Shown: in pieces, positions 1-8,838 of the stretch
Layout of the letters: each line of letters begins with the position of its first letter
Position numbering within the stretch: the stretch's first letter is position 1
Assembly: GCA_964459325.1 (NCBI GenBank)
Contig: CAYWKU010000004.1
Location: 62,001-126,000 of the forward strand
Origin: CAYWKU01 sp964459325
GTDB taxonomy: Bacteria > RBG-13-61-14 > CAYWKU01
DNA length: 64,000 bases
Direction: 5' to 3'
Made by a program: the position numbers and the translations under genes
The notes under the pieces: model-generated
What the model saw: only the letters and a program-made list of their open reading frames with translations
Databases searched by the model: none
What the model was told of the DNA's origin: nothing

Positions 1-557
1 CCCCGCTGCCCAACCCCACTCGATGCCGCCGTTGCGGCGTGTGCATGGGCGCATGTCCCGAGCGCATCGTCAGCTTCAAGGACTACAGCGTGCCCATGAT
101 AGCGGACATGATTAAGGCGATAGAGGTGCCCGACGAGGACGAGGAAAAATGGCGCATCCTCGGAATCTTCTGCGAAAACGACGCCTACCCCGCCCTGGAC
201 ATGGCCGGCGCCAACAAGCTGCAATGGGACCCCGACGTCCGGATAATACCGGTACGGTGCCTCGGTTCCACCAACATCATCTGGATTGCCGATTCCCTCT
301 CTAATGGCATCGACGGCATCCTGCTGGTGGGATGCAAGTACGGAGACGACTACCAGTGCCACTTCATACAGGGCAGCGAGCTTGCCAACCGCAGGATGAG
401 CAACGTTCAGGAAACACTCGACCGGCTGGTGCTGGAAAGGGAGCGGATAAAGCTGGTGGAGCTCAGCATCGGCGACTTCCAGCAGCTTCCGGACATTATC
501 CGGGAGTTCAAGGAAGAGCTCGAGCAAGTAGGATTCAACCCATATAAGGAATTTTAG
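1..557 (+). CDS. qmoB: QmoB, C-terminal part (HdrA/MvhD-like subunit of the Qmo complex)
   Basis: The gene is cut by the window edge; its frame starts at base 3. The visible part opens with a [4Fe-4S] ferredoxin motif (CRRCGVCMGACP) and continues into an MvhD-like delta domain with spaced cysteines (CENDAYP, PVRCLGS, LVGCKYGDDYQC). This order, ferredoxin then MvhD domain, is that of QmoB, a soluble HdrA-related subunit of quinone-interacting membrane-bound oxidoreductase, which exchanges electrons between menaquinone and APS reductase. The stop lies 11 bp before qmoC, so the two are cotranscribed. QmoA and aprBA would be expected upstream, outside the window. A stand-alone HdrA-MvhD is the alternative, but the qmoC neighbour settles it. 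Confidence 0.88.
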   Translation, partial: PLPNPTRCRRCGVCMGACPERIVSFKDYSVPMIADMIKAIEVPDEDEEKWRILGIFCENDAYPALDMAGANKLQWDPDVRIIPVRCLGSTNIIWIADSLSNGIDGILLVGCKYGDDYQCHFIQGSELANRRMSNVQETLDRLVLERERIKLVELSIGDFQQLPDIIREFKEELEQVGFNPYKEF

Positions 558-568
558 GAGATATAATC

Positions 569-1744
569 ATGGCGGAGCGAATCCTGGTAAGACCCGACGA
601 CGATTTCGTTAAAGAGATAGTGGACAGCGGCGGCGAGTCCCTGAAAAAATGCTTTCAGTGCGGAACATGCAGCGTCGTGTGCACCATATCCCCGGAGAAG
701 TCCACTTTTCCCCGCAGGGAGATGATATGGGCCCAGTGGGGACTAAAGGACAAACTCGCGCAGGACCCCAACGTATGGCTTTGCCACCAGTGCAACGACT
801 GCTCCACATACTGCCCCAGGGGCGCCAAGCCGGGAGACGTGTTCGGCGCCCTGAGGATGATGCAGATTCGGGAGCTGAGCTTCCCCGGGTTCATGGCCAA
901 AGCCGTCAGCCAGCCCAAGTTCCTGGTGCTTCTATTGGCCTTTCCGGCGGTGCTCCTGTTGCTGTCGCTTGTGCTCATGGGCAACCTGCACATACCCGAA
1001 GGCCCTGTGCACTACGCGGAAATGTTCAGCCACACCTTTTTGAACATCTTCTTCACTGCATTCGTGGCGCTGGCCGGCCTTTCCTTCCTTGGTGGAATTG
1101 TGAAGCTGGCAAAAGGCATGTCGAAGGACAAGCCGCCGGTGGACTGGGGCAAGTTCGTCTCCAAGGGCCTGCTTCCGGCCATCAAGGACATACTCGCGCA
1201 CAATAAGTTTAACCAGTGCACCACCACCGACTGGCGATACATCGCCCACATGCTGTTGCTGTTCGGGTTCATCGGCCTGCTGATAACAACGGCGGTGGCC
1301 GTGGTGTACATACTCTTCGGCCTCGATTACCCGATGGCCATTTACAACCCGTTTAAAATATTGGGCAACCTGAGCGCCATCGCGCTGTTCGTGGGAGTTT
1401 CCTGGGTTATATACCGGCGTTACATGGCCGACCAAGACGACTCGCCGGGCGCGGGCAAGAGCAGTTACTTCGACTGGGTGTTCGTCTGGATACTCTGGCT
1501 GGTGGCGCTTACCGGTATAATTACCGAAATCCTGAGGCTGACCGAAACCGCCAGTATCGCTTATTACGTCTACTTCGCGCACCTGGTGGTGGTGTTTTTC
1601 CTCCTGGTTTACAGCCCGTTTTCCAAGTTCGCCCACTTCGCCTACCGCACGGTGGCAATGGCGTATTCTTATTACGACCAGGAGCGGGAGGCGGAAGCGC
1701 CGGCGGCTTCGCAGGCAACGGCGCAGGCCGCTGCTTCGGAATAA
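569..1744 (+). CDS. qmoC: QmoC, membrane subunit of the Qmo complex
   Basis: The 391-residue protein has an N-terminal HdrC-like part with two [4Fe-4S] motifs (C28-x2-C31-x2-C34-x3-C38 and C72-x2-C75-x2-C78-x3-C82-P), followed from about residue 110 by about six hydrophobic segments of a HdrE/NarI-like cytochrome b domain. Histidines in the membrane part could ligate heme b. QmoC anchors the complex and exchanges electrons with menaquinone. The C-terminus is a short Ala/Glu-rich tail. A GGAG ribosome site sits just before the ATG, 11 bp after qmoB. A strong terminator follows, so qmoC ends the operon. Confidence 0.93.
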   Translation: MAERILVRPDDDFVKEIVDSGGESLKKCFQCGTCSVVCTISPEKSTFPRREMIWAQWGLKDKLAQDPNVWLCHQCNDCSTYCPRGAKPGDVFGALRMMQIRELSFPGFMAKAVSQPKFLVLLLAFPAVLLLLSLVLMGNLHIPEGPVHYAEMFSHTFLNIFFTAFVALAGLSFLGGIVKLAKGMSKDKPPVDWGKFVSKGLLPAIKDILAHNKFNQCTTTDWRYIAHMLLLFGFIGLLITTAVAVVYILFGLDYPMAIYNPFKILGNLSAIALFVGVSWVIYRRYMADQDDSPGAGKSSYFDWVFVWILWLVALTGIITEILRLTETASIAYYVYFAHLVVVFFLLVYSPFSKFAHFAYRTVAMAYSYYDQEREAEAPAASQATAQAAASE

Positions 1745-1772
1745 GCGGTTAACTTCTTCGCGAAAAATTATG

Positions 1773-1811
1773 CCCCGCCTCCCCGAAAAAGGAAGGCGGG
1801 GTTTTTGTTTT
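1773..1811 (+). terminator. Rho-independent terminator of the qmo operon
   Basis: CCCCGCCT at 1773-1780 pairs with AGGCGGGG at 1794-1801, with two more G-C pairs above one mismatch and a small A-rich loop. The run TTTTTGTTTT follows. It lies 29 bp after the qmoC stop. Confidence 0.9.
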
Positions 1812-1911
1812 GAATCGCCACAAAAACTGAAAAACTGAATGCAGTCTTTGCCAAACTCGGCGATTGTGCTTAAATTTTTATATTAGCCCTTTGAAAGGAG
1901 TTATTGGTAAA

Positions 1912-3615
1912 ATGACCGAGAAAGCCTTAAAAATCGTGGTGATAGGAGGAGTGGCGTGCGGCCCGAAGGCCGCCGCCAGAGCACGCAGAGTCAACCCCGA
2001 TGCCGAAATCACAGTCGTGGAAAAAGGACGGTATGTATCATACGCAGGCTGCGGCCTGCCGTATTACATCGCGGGGGCGGTGCCGGAACTCGAAGGGCTG
2101 ATGACCACCAGCTCGGGGGCGCTTAGAGACCCCGGGTTCTTCGAGAAAAACAAAGCCATTCGCGTTCTTCTGGGCACTGAAGCTCAACAAATCGACCGCG
2201 AAAATAAGCAGGTGAAAGTGAAAAACCTGGAAACCGGCGACACGGACACTCTGGATTACGATAAGCTGGTAGTGGCCACCGGCGCCGAGCCGATTGTGCC
2301 GCCCATCGAGGGAATGGAACTGGAAAAAGTGTACAAGCTGCGCAATCCGGAGGACGCGCAGACGCTTCGGGAGAAAATCGAAGCCGGCGAGGCGGAACGG
2401 ATATGTCTCGTAGGCGCCGGAAGAGTGGGCCTGGAAACCCTGGACGCCTTCGAGGCCCAGGCGGTGGACGCCACCGTGGTGGAGCTGACCGACCAGGTGC
2501 TCCCTACCCTGCTCGACCCGGAAATGGCAGACTACGTCACCACGGAGCTGAAGAAAAATATAAACCTGCTTTTGGAAGAGAAAGTCCTCAAACTGGAGGG
2601 CGACTCTAACGGCGCAGTTAACAAGGTGGTCACGGACAAGCGGGAAATCGAGGTGGACGCGGTGCTGGTTGGCGTGGGAGTGAAACCCAACGTGGAGCTG
2701 GCCAAGAATGCCGGGCTGGAGCTTGGCCCCACCGGCGCCGTCGCGGTGGACGAGCACATGCTGACAAGCGACCCGGACATATACGCGGGTGGCGACTGCG
2801 CGGAATGCAACCACCTGGTCACCGGAAACAAGGTTTACAACCCCCTTGGCTCCGTGGCCAACCGCCACGGGCGGGTTATAGGCAGCAACGCCGCCGGCCT
2901 TGATGAAACCTTCCCCGGCGTGCTGGGAACAAGCGTGTTGAAAACGCTCGGCACAAACATAGCCAAGACCGGCCTCAGCGAGACCGAAGTTCGCGAGATG
3001 GGCTACAAAGTGCACACAAGCCTGATTCCCGCGGGCGACAAGTCTCACTTCTTCCCCGGCGGCAAATACGTGCTTCTCAAGCTGGTGGCGGACGCCGGCA
3101 GCCGGAAAGTCCTGGGCGCCCAGGCCGTGGGGCCGGGAGACGTGGTGAGGCAGATAGACACCGTCGCCACGGCAATCACCTTCGGCGCCACTGCCGACCG
3201 GGTGGCCAACCTTGACCTTTGTTACGCTCCGCCCTTCGGCAGCGCCATTAGCAACGTGGCGCACTCGGCCAACGCCGTGCGCAACAAAATGGACGGCCTG
3301 GTTTCCGGAATTTCGGCGAAAGAATTGCTCGAAAAAATCAAGAAGGGCGAGGATTTTGTGCTTTTGGACATCAGGAAGCCCGGGGAGGCGGAAAAGGCCA
3401 CCGTAAACTTGAAAGATACCCTGTTCATACAGCAGGAGGAGCTCAAGGATAAAACATCCGAATTGCCCGCTGACAAGGATATTGTCGTGGGATGTCAGGT
3501 GGGAGTACGCGCTTACGATTCAGCACGGGCCGTTCTGTCGAAATCCGGCTGTAAACAAATTAAAGTTCTGGACGGCGGCTGGCACGTGTGGTTCGGTTGC
3601 GGTTACGACGAATAA
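1912..3615 (+). CDS. FAD-dependent persulfide/CoA-disulfide reductase with rhodanese domain (Npsr type)
   Basis: The 567-residue protein has an N-terminal FAD-binding motif (VVIGGVACG), the CoA-disulfide-reductase active-site cysteine C47 (SYAGCGLPYYIAG), an NAD-binding fold near residues 160-190, a second FAD motif (IYAGGDCAE), and a C-terminal rhodanese domain (about 460-567) with catalytic-type loop CQVGVR, Cys528. This architecture and length match NADH-dependent persulfide reductases (Npsr), which reduce CoA-persulfide, polysulfide or CoA disulfide with NADH. The ATG at 1912 is preferred because AAGGAG lies upstream and the FAD motif follows at once; longer starts add non-conserved residues. 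It stands alone between the qmo terminator and the convergent dsr cluster. The substrate cannot be fixed from sequence. Confidence 0.85.
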   Translation: MTEKALKIVVIGGVACGPKAAARARRVNPDAEITVVEKGRYVSYAGCGLPYYIAGAVPELEGLMTTSSGALRDPGFFEKNKAIRVLLGTEAQQIDRENKQVKVKNLETGDTDTLDYDKLVVATGAEPIVPPIEGMELEKVYKLRNPEDAQTLREKIEAGEAERICLVGAGRVGLETLDAFEAQAVDATVVELTDQVLPTLLDPEMADYVTTELKKNINLLLEEKVLKLEGDSNGAVNKVVTDKREIEVDAVLVGVGVKPNVELAKNAGLELGPTGAVAVDEHMLTSDPDIYAGGDCAECNHLVTGNKVYNPLGSVANRHGRVIGSNAAGLDETFPGVLGTSVLKTLGTNIAKTGLSETEVREMGYKVHTSLIPAGDKSHFFPGGKYVLLKLVADAGSRKVLGAQAVGPGDVVRQIDTVATAITFGATADRVANLDLCYAPPFGSAISNVAHSANAVRNKMDGLVSGISAKELLEKIKKGEDFVLLDIRKPGEAEKATVNLKDTLFIQQEELKDKTSELPADKDIVVGCQVGVRAYDSARAVLSKSGCKQIKVLDGGWHVWFGCGYDE

Positions 3616-3638
3616 ATCTTCCCCCTTTCAAAGAAAAC

Positions 3639-3678
3639 AAAAGCGCCGCTCTCCATTTTACAGGCGGGCGGCGCTTTT
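3639..3678. terminator. Bidirectional terminator between npsr-like gene and dsr ferredoxin
   Basis: AAAAGCGCCGC at 3639-3649 is the inverse complement of GCGGCGCTTTT at 3668-3678. A-runs on one side and T-runs on the other let the hairpin stop transcription from both convergent genes. Confidence 0.85.
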
Positions 3679-3705
3679 AACTTGTTCTCTTTCGGGAACG
3701 CCTTT

Positions 3706-3888
3706 TTATGTCTCCTGTACGGTAATAGCTTCTTCAGGGCAGGTTTCGATGCAGCTTTCGCATCCGGCGCAGTCGTCGTTGACCACGACCGCCTTTTCGT
3801 TTTCGACACCCAGCACTTCGTTGGGGCAAATATCGACGCATTCACTGCAACCCTGGCACTTTTCTTCGTCAATCGTTACAATCCACAT
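3706..3888 (-). CDS. 2[4Fe-4S] ferredoxin of the dsr cluster
   Basis: The 60-residue protein has two classical [4Fe-4S] motifs, CQGCSECVDICP and CAGCESCIETCP, and is highly acidic, as in clostridial-type ferredoxins. AGGAGG lies 8 nt before the ATG. It is the last gene of the minus-strand dsr cluster, 291 bp after dsrC. A role as electron donor to sulfite reductase is plausible from position only. The convergent terminator follows its stop. Confidence 0.9.
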   Translation of the reverse strand: MWIVTIDEEKCQGCSECVDICPNEVLGVENEKAVVVNDDCAGCESCIETCPEEAITVQET

Positions 3889-4111
3889 TCATCTTTCCTC
3901 CTTACAGTTTTTTGCCCTCCTGATTTATCCATGCTCCGCTATGATTTCCCGCAATTTTTCTGCGTCCGCAGCTCGGAAACATCCATAAACGCGGCTCCCG
4001 CCGGAAACCTTCTTTTCCAAATTTTTGGATGAGCCGGCTATGTTCGGGATTCAAGCTTAAATCCCCCCTCGCCTGGCTCGTCAAGGCAAAAAGCGGAGCC
4101 TCTTAAACTAA

Positions 4112-4143
4112 GGCGCTGCGGGCACAACTAACCCCACAGCGCC
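4112..4143 (-). terminator. Hairpin downstream of dsrC, possible weak terminator
   Basis: GGCGCTG at 4112-4118 pairs with CAGCGCC at 4137-4143, 37 bp beyond the dsrC stop. The minus strand continues with a weak T-rich tract (TTAGTTT), so it may only attenuate and may stabilise the dsrC transcript. Confidence 0.5.
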
Positions 4144-4179
4144 CGTTTGTTAACTATAGCGGCGTGCTCGTCGGTTTGT

Positions 4180-4497
4180 TTAGACGCAACCGGTAGGCTT
4201 GGGCAGACCCGCCACTTTGCAGGCTCCCTTTGCCGGGCCGCTTGGGAACATCTGGTAGATGTACTTAAGGTCGAACCCTGTTTCCTTGCAGAGCTTGCGG
4301 ATCATGGGCGCGATCTGGAACTTCAGGTAATAATCCCTGAGATAGTTCACCAATTTCCAGTGGTCCTCGGTCATCTCGGTAACGCCCTCGGTTTCAGCCA
4401 GAGCCTTGGCTACTTCTTCGTCCCACTGGTCGGGGTCCTGAATGAAACCATCCTCGTCGACTTCCATTTCTTTTCCAGCCAGATTCATCGTTGCCAT
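4180..4497 (-). CDS. dsrC: DsrC, sulfur-carrier partner of dissimilatory sulfite reductase
   Basis: The 105-residue protein ends in the swinging arm of true DsrC. The two redox cysteines are present 11 residues apart, Cys93 (GACKVAG) and the penultimate Cys104 (PTGCV), so it can form the DsrC trisulfide made by DsrAB, unlike TusE-type homologues that lack the first cysteine. AAGGAGG lies about 8 nt before the chosen ATG, giving the usual N-terminus and length. It lies 193 bp downstream of dsrN on the same strand, which leaves room for its own promoter, though I see no convincing one. Confidence 0.96.
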   Translation of the reverse strand: MATMNLAGKEMEVDEDGFIQDPDQWDEEVAKALAETEGVTEMTEDHWKLVNYLRDYYLKFQIAPMIRKLCKETGFDLKYIYQMFPSGPAKGACKVAGLPKPTGCV

Positions 4498-4690
4498 CGC
4501 AACTACCTCCTTTTTTGCCCTTGTAGCCTGGGCGATAATGGTTTTATTTTTACCGGATAAGGCTTGTAAGCATTGCCACCGGTGATTTCCCAGGCGTCGG
4601 TTTGTTTGTTTTTCCGGATGCTTGCATGAGCTTCCGGTTCTCATATTTGCAGCGGACGAATTTTCCGCTTCTCCACGCTAACCTCATCCC

Positions 4691-6193
4691 TCAGGTCATT
4701 GGACCGATATCAACACTATCTTCTGCTGAAATATTGAATTTCCGGTTTGCGGCTGTCTTTTCGTATCTTATGGTTATCGGGTGAGCGTGTTTGCTTGCTG
4801 AATTTTTAAACGCTCTGCCGGCGGCAACTATACCGCTCGCCCACCCATTGCAGCCGTAAACATCGTGCATATGAGAATATAAGCCTAAAATGTTGCCGAT
4901 GCAAACCCCGTCGAACTCTCCGTCGAACCCCCGGCCTCTCAAGTTTTTCAATGCCAGCTCCATCGAGTCGCGTTTCCAGGTCAGCACCCGTGAGTAATGA
5001 AACTCGTGCCCCCTTAAACTTTTACCCACTTCAAAAAACGGATTCGGGCACGTTACTTCCAACTCGGTATATCCGTGCCCCTGTGGTTTTTTGCAGAACT
5101 CGTAAGTTATGGGCAAAGCTCCCGTCATGGGATAAGTCCGACCCCGATACTCTATGCTCTCCCCCAAATACATCACGCCGCCGCATTCGGCATATATGGG
5201 CAATCCGCCTTCGGCGGCCTTTTTAACCTCCCGACGGAACCGGTAGTTTGCAGCCAGTTTTTCCGCCATGGTTTCGGGAAAGCCCCCGCCTATGTAAAGG
5301 GCGTGGATGTCGGGCAATTCAGTGTCGGCCAGCGAATTAATCTCCACGATTCGGGCACCCGCCCTTTTCAGCGAGTCCAGGTTTTCGGGGTAGTAAAACG
5401 AGAAAGCGGGGTCTTTTATCACCCCGATTCTTACCGGTTCTTTATACTGCACGGAAGGGACTCTGCTAACCGCTTCGCATTCCAACTCCGGCACATCCTG
5501 AGCCAGCTTGTTCAATGCTTCGATGTCCACATGATTTGCGACCAACTCGGCGGCTGCTTCCACCGCTTCCTCTGCCGCCTCGTGCTCGAGCGGCATCACC
5601 AGCCCCAGGTGCCTTTCCGGAAACGGGAAATCACTGAGCTTCGGCAAGGCTCCCATCACCGGCAAGCCGGTTTCCCTTTCTATGCAGCGCGAGACGGTAT
5701 CCGAATGGCGCCGGTTTGCCACCCGGTTGAGCACTACCGCCGCAATTTTCACATCGGGGTCCAACACGCGGCATCCGGCGACCATCGCCGCAGCGGTGCG
5801 AGTGGTCTTGGAGCAATCCACTATAAGAACCACCGGGGCTTCCAAAAACTTGGCGAGCTCGCCGGTGGAATAAGTCCCGGCCTCGTCCAGGCCGTCGTGA
5901 AGACCCCGGTTACCTTCAATAAGGGCCAGGTCTCCGCAGCGGGAAACGTCGATAAAGGAGTTCAGAACGTAATTCTTGGCGGCCAGGTAAGTGTCGAGCG
6001 TGCGGCACCGGCGCCTTGCGGCGAGGGTGAGCCATCCGGAATCTATGTAATCCGGCCCCTTCTTGAAAGGAACCACGTCCAACCCGCTATTGTGCAATTG
6101 ACGGGCCAGGCCGAGCGACAGCACACTCTTGCCGGAACTGCCGCGGATTCCGGCGATTACCAACCTTCCGGTCTGGGAACTTTCAACAGGCAA
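4691..6193 (-). CDS. dsrN: DsrN, cobyrinate a,c-diamide synthase-like amidotransferase
   Basis: The 500-residue protein has an N-terminal P-loop dethiobiotin-synthetase-like domain (AGIRGSSGKSVLS, residues 14-26) and a C-terminal class I glutaminase-like domain with the nucleophile in YAECGGVMYLG and a downstream EFHYS motif, i.e. the CobB/CbiA architecture. Next to dsrAB this family is called DsrN and is thought to amidate siroheme for sulfite reductase; that role is inferred from context and from known siroamide in Desulfovibrio. It starts 97 bp after the dsrB stop. No other cobalamin genes are nearby, which favours DsrN over a vitamin B12 role. Confidence 0.88.
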   Translation of the reverse strand: MPVESSQTGRLVIAGIRGSSGKSVLSLGLARQLHNSGLDVVPFKKGPDYIDSGWLTLAARRRCRTLDTYLAAKNYVLNSFIDVSRCGDLALIEGNRGLHDGLDEAGTYSTGELAKFLEAPVVLIVDCSKTTRTAAAMVAGCRVLDPDVKIAAVVLNRVANRRHSDTVSRCIERETGLPVMGALPKLSDFPFPERHLGLVMPLEHEAAEEAVEAAAELVANHVDIEALNKLAQDVPELECEAVSRVPSVQYKEPVRIGVIKDPAFSFYYPENLDSLKRAGARIVEINSLADTELPDIHALYIGGGFPETMAEKLAANYRFRREVKKAAEGGLPIYAECGGVMYLGESIEYRGRTYPMTGALPITYEFCKKPQGHGYTELEVTCPNPFFEVGKSLRGHEFHYSRVLTWKRDSMELALKNLRGRGFDGEFDGVCIGNILGLYSHMHDVYGCNGWASGIVAAGRAFKNSASKHAHPITIRYEKTAANRKFNISAEDSVDIGPMT

Positions 6194-6290
6194 GGTCTTT
6201 TCTCACTCGATAGCCAAAGAGACAAGGGTAAGAGGCGGCGGCATCGATGAAACCGCCGCCTTCCCGTTGACTCCGTTTACCGGCTTATCC

Positions 6291-7352
6291 TTACCACCTG
6301 AACTGAGTGGTGTTGCGGAAAGTAACCTGGGCCAGGGTGAAGTCGTCGATGTGTTTGTCGCCGAACTCGATGCCGGTCTTCTCGAAGAATTTTTCCCAGC
6401 CTATGCGCTCTATCCACTCACCCACACGCTCGTGCTTGTTGGCGCCTTCGGCGTAAGTTTCCACTATATTCTTGATTGCATCCACCGTCTCCGGCCACCT
6501 GGGCGGAGTGTTCGGTAGAAACGGAACAGCCAGTTTCGAAAAAGCGGGGCCGCTGCGAGCGTTGCTCACCTTGCCTCCGACCCACAGCGATATTCCGTCG
6601 CCCTCGGGGTCGGCCATGGGCAATGCGGGGCACATGGTGTAGCAGTTGCCGCAATACATGCACCGCTCCTCGTTGACCTGCACGCCCTTGGTCTTGGGGT
6701 CCGGGCGAATGGCCAGCGTGGGGCAGCTCGCCACGGTGCTGGGAACCTCGCAAATCTTGGGCAGCTTCTCGTTCTTCACCACCGGCGGAAGCCTGTGGAT
6801 GCCCAGGATGGCGATGTCCGAGCAGTGCACGGCGCCGCACATGTTAAGGCAACATGCCAGCGCGATGCGGACCTGAGCGGGCAGCTTATGGTCGACGAAG
6901 TACTCGTAAAGCTCATCCATCACGGCTTTCACCACGCCGCTGGCGTCGGTGGCCGGCGTATGGCAGTGCACCCAGCCCTGGGTATGCACGATGCTGGTGA
7001 TGCTGTGACCGGTGCCGCCGACCGGGTATTCGCGGTCTTTGAGGTCCTTGAGCAACGGCTCGAGCTGGTTCTCTTCGCTCACCAGGAACTCCACGTTGTG
7101 CCGGCTGGTGAACCTGAGATGACCGTTGCAGTACTTGTCCGCAAGCTCGGCGTACTCCCTTATCCGGTCGGTGCATACCAGCCTTGCGCCGCCCACGCGC
7201 ACGCTCCATATTTTGTCTCCGCTTTCGGAAACGTGCAGGAGGACGCCGGGCTTTACGATTTCGTGATACTTCCATTTCCCGTAGTTATTTTTAATTACGG
7301 GCGGAAGAAACTTTCTGAAATCAGGGGGTCCTATATCGGTTTGTCCAGCCAT
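6291..7352 (-). CDS. dsrB: Dissimilatory sulfite reductase beta subunit
   Basis: The 353-residue protein carries the DsrB siroheme-[4Fe-4S] ligand pattern, a cysteine in GWVHCHTP followed by CCLNMC, and a ferredoxin insert (ERCMYCGNCYTMCP). DsrB holds the catalytic siroheme of the heterotetramer that reduces sulfite with DsrC. GGAGGG lies 7 nt before the ATG at 7352, only 2 bp after the dsrA stop; an upstream in-frame start would overlap dsrA and lacks family support. It ends with the usual FRNTTQFRW-type tail. dsrD, common after dsrB, is absent from the 97-bp gap before dsrN. Confidence 0.97.
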   Translation of the reverse strand: MAGQTDIGPPDFRKFLPPVIKNNYGKWKYHEIVKPGVLLHVSESGDKIWSVRVGGARLVCTDRIREYAELADKYCNGHLRFTSRHNVEFLVSEENQLEPLLKDLKDREYPVGGTGHSITSIVHTQGWVHCHTPATDASGVVKAVMDELYEYFVDHKLPAQVRIALACCLNMCGAVHCSDIAILGIHRLPPVVKNEKLPKICEVPSTVASCPTLAIRPDPKTKGVQVNEERCMYCGNCYTMCPALPMADPEGDGISLWVGGKVSNARSGPAFSKLAVPFLPNTPPRWPETVDAIKNIVETYAEGANKHERVGEWIERIGWEKFFEKTGIEFGDKHIDDFTLAQVTFRNTTQFRW

Positions 7353-7354
7353 TG

Positions 7355-8563
7355 TTATCCCTCCTCGAAGAATGCGGTGCGCTCGGGCACTTCCTCCGGC
7401 CACCAGAACACATAGGGGTTATACCGCGGGGTGCTTATCATCCTCGGGTCGGGTTCGATTTCCATTTCCTTCAGGAAAGTTCTCATGCCGACCCGGAGAA
7501 TAAGCTCCCCGATTCTTTCACGGAACTTGGCGTTCTCATCCCACCAATCCCACATCTTGTCGATGAAGTCCTTCAGTTCCTCGTAAGGCGACTCCAGCTT
7601 GTAGAAGGGGAAGATGACGCTGGAAAGCTGAGCGCCCATCAGGATGGGAGCCTTGCCGCCCATCAGGATGGTTGCGCCGGTGTCGGTCCCGGGCCTCAGC
7701 GCCTTGGGCATCAGGTTGATGCAGTGCATGCAGCGGGTGCAGTTGGCGTTGTCAATCTTGAGCTCGCGCTTTTTCTCGTCGTAACTCATGCACTGGGTGG
7801 GGCACATGTCCACCACTTCCGTCTGAATGTCAATCTTGTCCGCGTAATCGGCGACCGCATCCTTGTCGATGCGGATGTCGTCGCGCCATGTCCCGATGTA
7901 GCTCATGTCGGCGCGGGCGATTGCGGCCACGCAGTCGTTTGGGCAGCCGGAGAACTTGAACTTGAACTTGTAGGGCCACATCGGCCTGTGAAGCTGGTCC
8001 TGGAACGTGTGAGTCAGGTCGTTGCAGATGTCCAGGGTGTCGAAGCACGCCCATTCGCACCGGGCGGGGCCCACGCAGGCGCTGGGGGTGCGCAGCGCCG
8101 AGCCGGAACCTCCGAGGTCCCAGCCGTTCTCGCTCATCTCGTCAAACAGCGGCTGGAGACTGTCGGTATCCGTTCCGAGAAGAATGATGTCGCCGGTGGA
8201 GCCGTGGAAGTTGGTCATCCCGCTGCCCCACTTGTCCCACAGGTCGCATATGTTCCGTAGAGCGTCGCTGGTATAGAACCAGCCGGTGGGCATGTTGACG
8301 CGAAGGGTGTGGAAGTGTCGCACACCCGGGAAAAGGTCGGGACGGTCGGAGTAACGACCGATGACGCCTCCGCCATATCCCATGACACCCACAATTCCGC
8401 CGTGTTTCCAGTGGCCAATCTTTTCCTTGAAGGAAAGCTCCAACTGCTTGAGAAGATCCAGCGTAGCCGGCCTCTTCTCCGCAGCCATCTTAATGTCCTT
8501 CACAAAGCTTGGCCACGGCCCCTTCTCGAGGTCGTCAAGAAGAGGAGTTTCCGATTCAGCCAT
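7355..8563 (-). CDS. dsrA: Dissimilatory sulfite reductase alpha subunit
   Basis: The 402-residue protein has the DsrA siroheme-[4Fe-4S] motif C-x5-C (CVGPARC) paired with C-x3-C (CPNDC), and an inserted ferredoxin domain (MCPTQC, then NCTRCMHC). Glycine-rich HWKHGGIVGVMGYGGG near the N-terminus is characteristic. GGAAGGAG precedes the ATG. It is first in the minus-strand dsr cluster, and a consensus-like promoter lies about 275 bp upstream. No dsrEFH or dsrL genes are present, which favours the reductive over the sulfur-oxidising type. Confidence 0.97.
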   Translation of the reverse strand: MAESETPLLDDLEKGPWPSFVKDIKMAAEKRPATLDLLKQLELSFKEKIGHWKHGGIVGVMGYGGGVIGRYSDRPDLFPGVRHFHTLRVNMPTGWFYTSDALRNICDLWDKWGSGMTNFHGSTGDIILLGTDTDSLQPLFDEMSENGWDLGGSGSALRTPSACVGPARCEWACFDTLDICNDLTHTFQDQLHRPMWPYKFKFKFSGCPNDCVAAIARADMSYIGTWRDDIRIDKDAVADYADKIDIQTEVVDMCPTQCMSYDEKKRELKIDNANCTRCMHCINLMPKALRPGTDTGATILMGGKAPILMGAQLSSVIFPFYKLESPYEELKDFIDKMWDWWDENAKFRERIGELILRVGMRTFLKEMEIEPDPRMISTPRYNPYVFWWPEEVPERTAFFEEG

Positions 8564-8754
8564 TTCCTACTCCTTCCTTTTTGAAATTTACATCCCTAGC
8601 CTTGCCTGCCGCCCGCCGGCAATCCCGGCCACAGCGGCGCCTTTACCTTATTTAAACGCTTATCTCTTGAAAACTTTCAACCGCATCAAGACCCCCTGAA
8701 ACGCGAAACGACCACCACCACTGAATCGCGCCGACGGATTTCGTGAAGATTCCT

Positions 8755-8801
8755 TAAATCTCTCTTGCCAAACGATGAAAATTTTAATAAATCTCTCTTG
8801 C
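8755..8801 (-). repeat. Two 14-bp direct repeats in the dsr leader
   Basis: TAAATCTCTCTTGC occurs at 8755-8768 and again at 8788-8801, exactly 33 bp apart (about three helical turns). Both lie between the predicted promoter and dsrA, so they would be in the 5' leader. They could bind a regulator on DNA or RNA; no known site is recognised. Confidence 0.7.
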
Positions 8802-8838
8802 GGTGTCTATTAATTCTATAGTTGCCAACTTTAGCCCC

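Noticed and set aside
3902..4084. 60-codon frame between ferredoxin and dsrC
   Set aside because: No start signal or recognisable features; it covers the dsrC downstream hairpin flank.
6194..6290. dsrD between dsrB and dsrN
   Set aside because: The gap is 97 bp, far shorter than dsrD, and has no ribosome site followed by an open frame.
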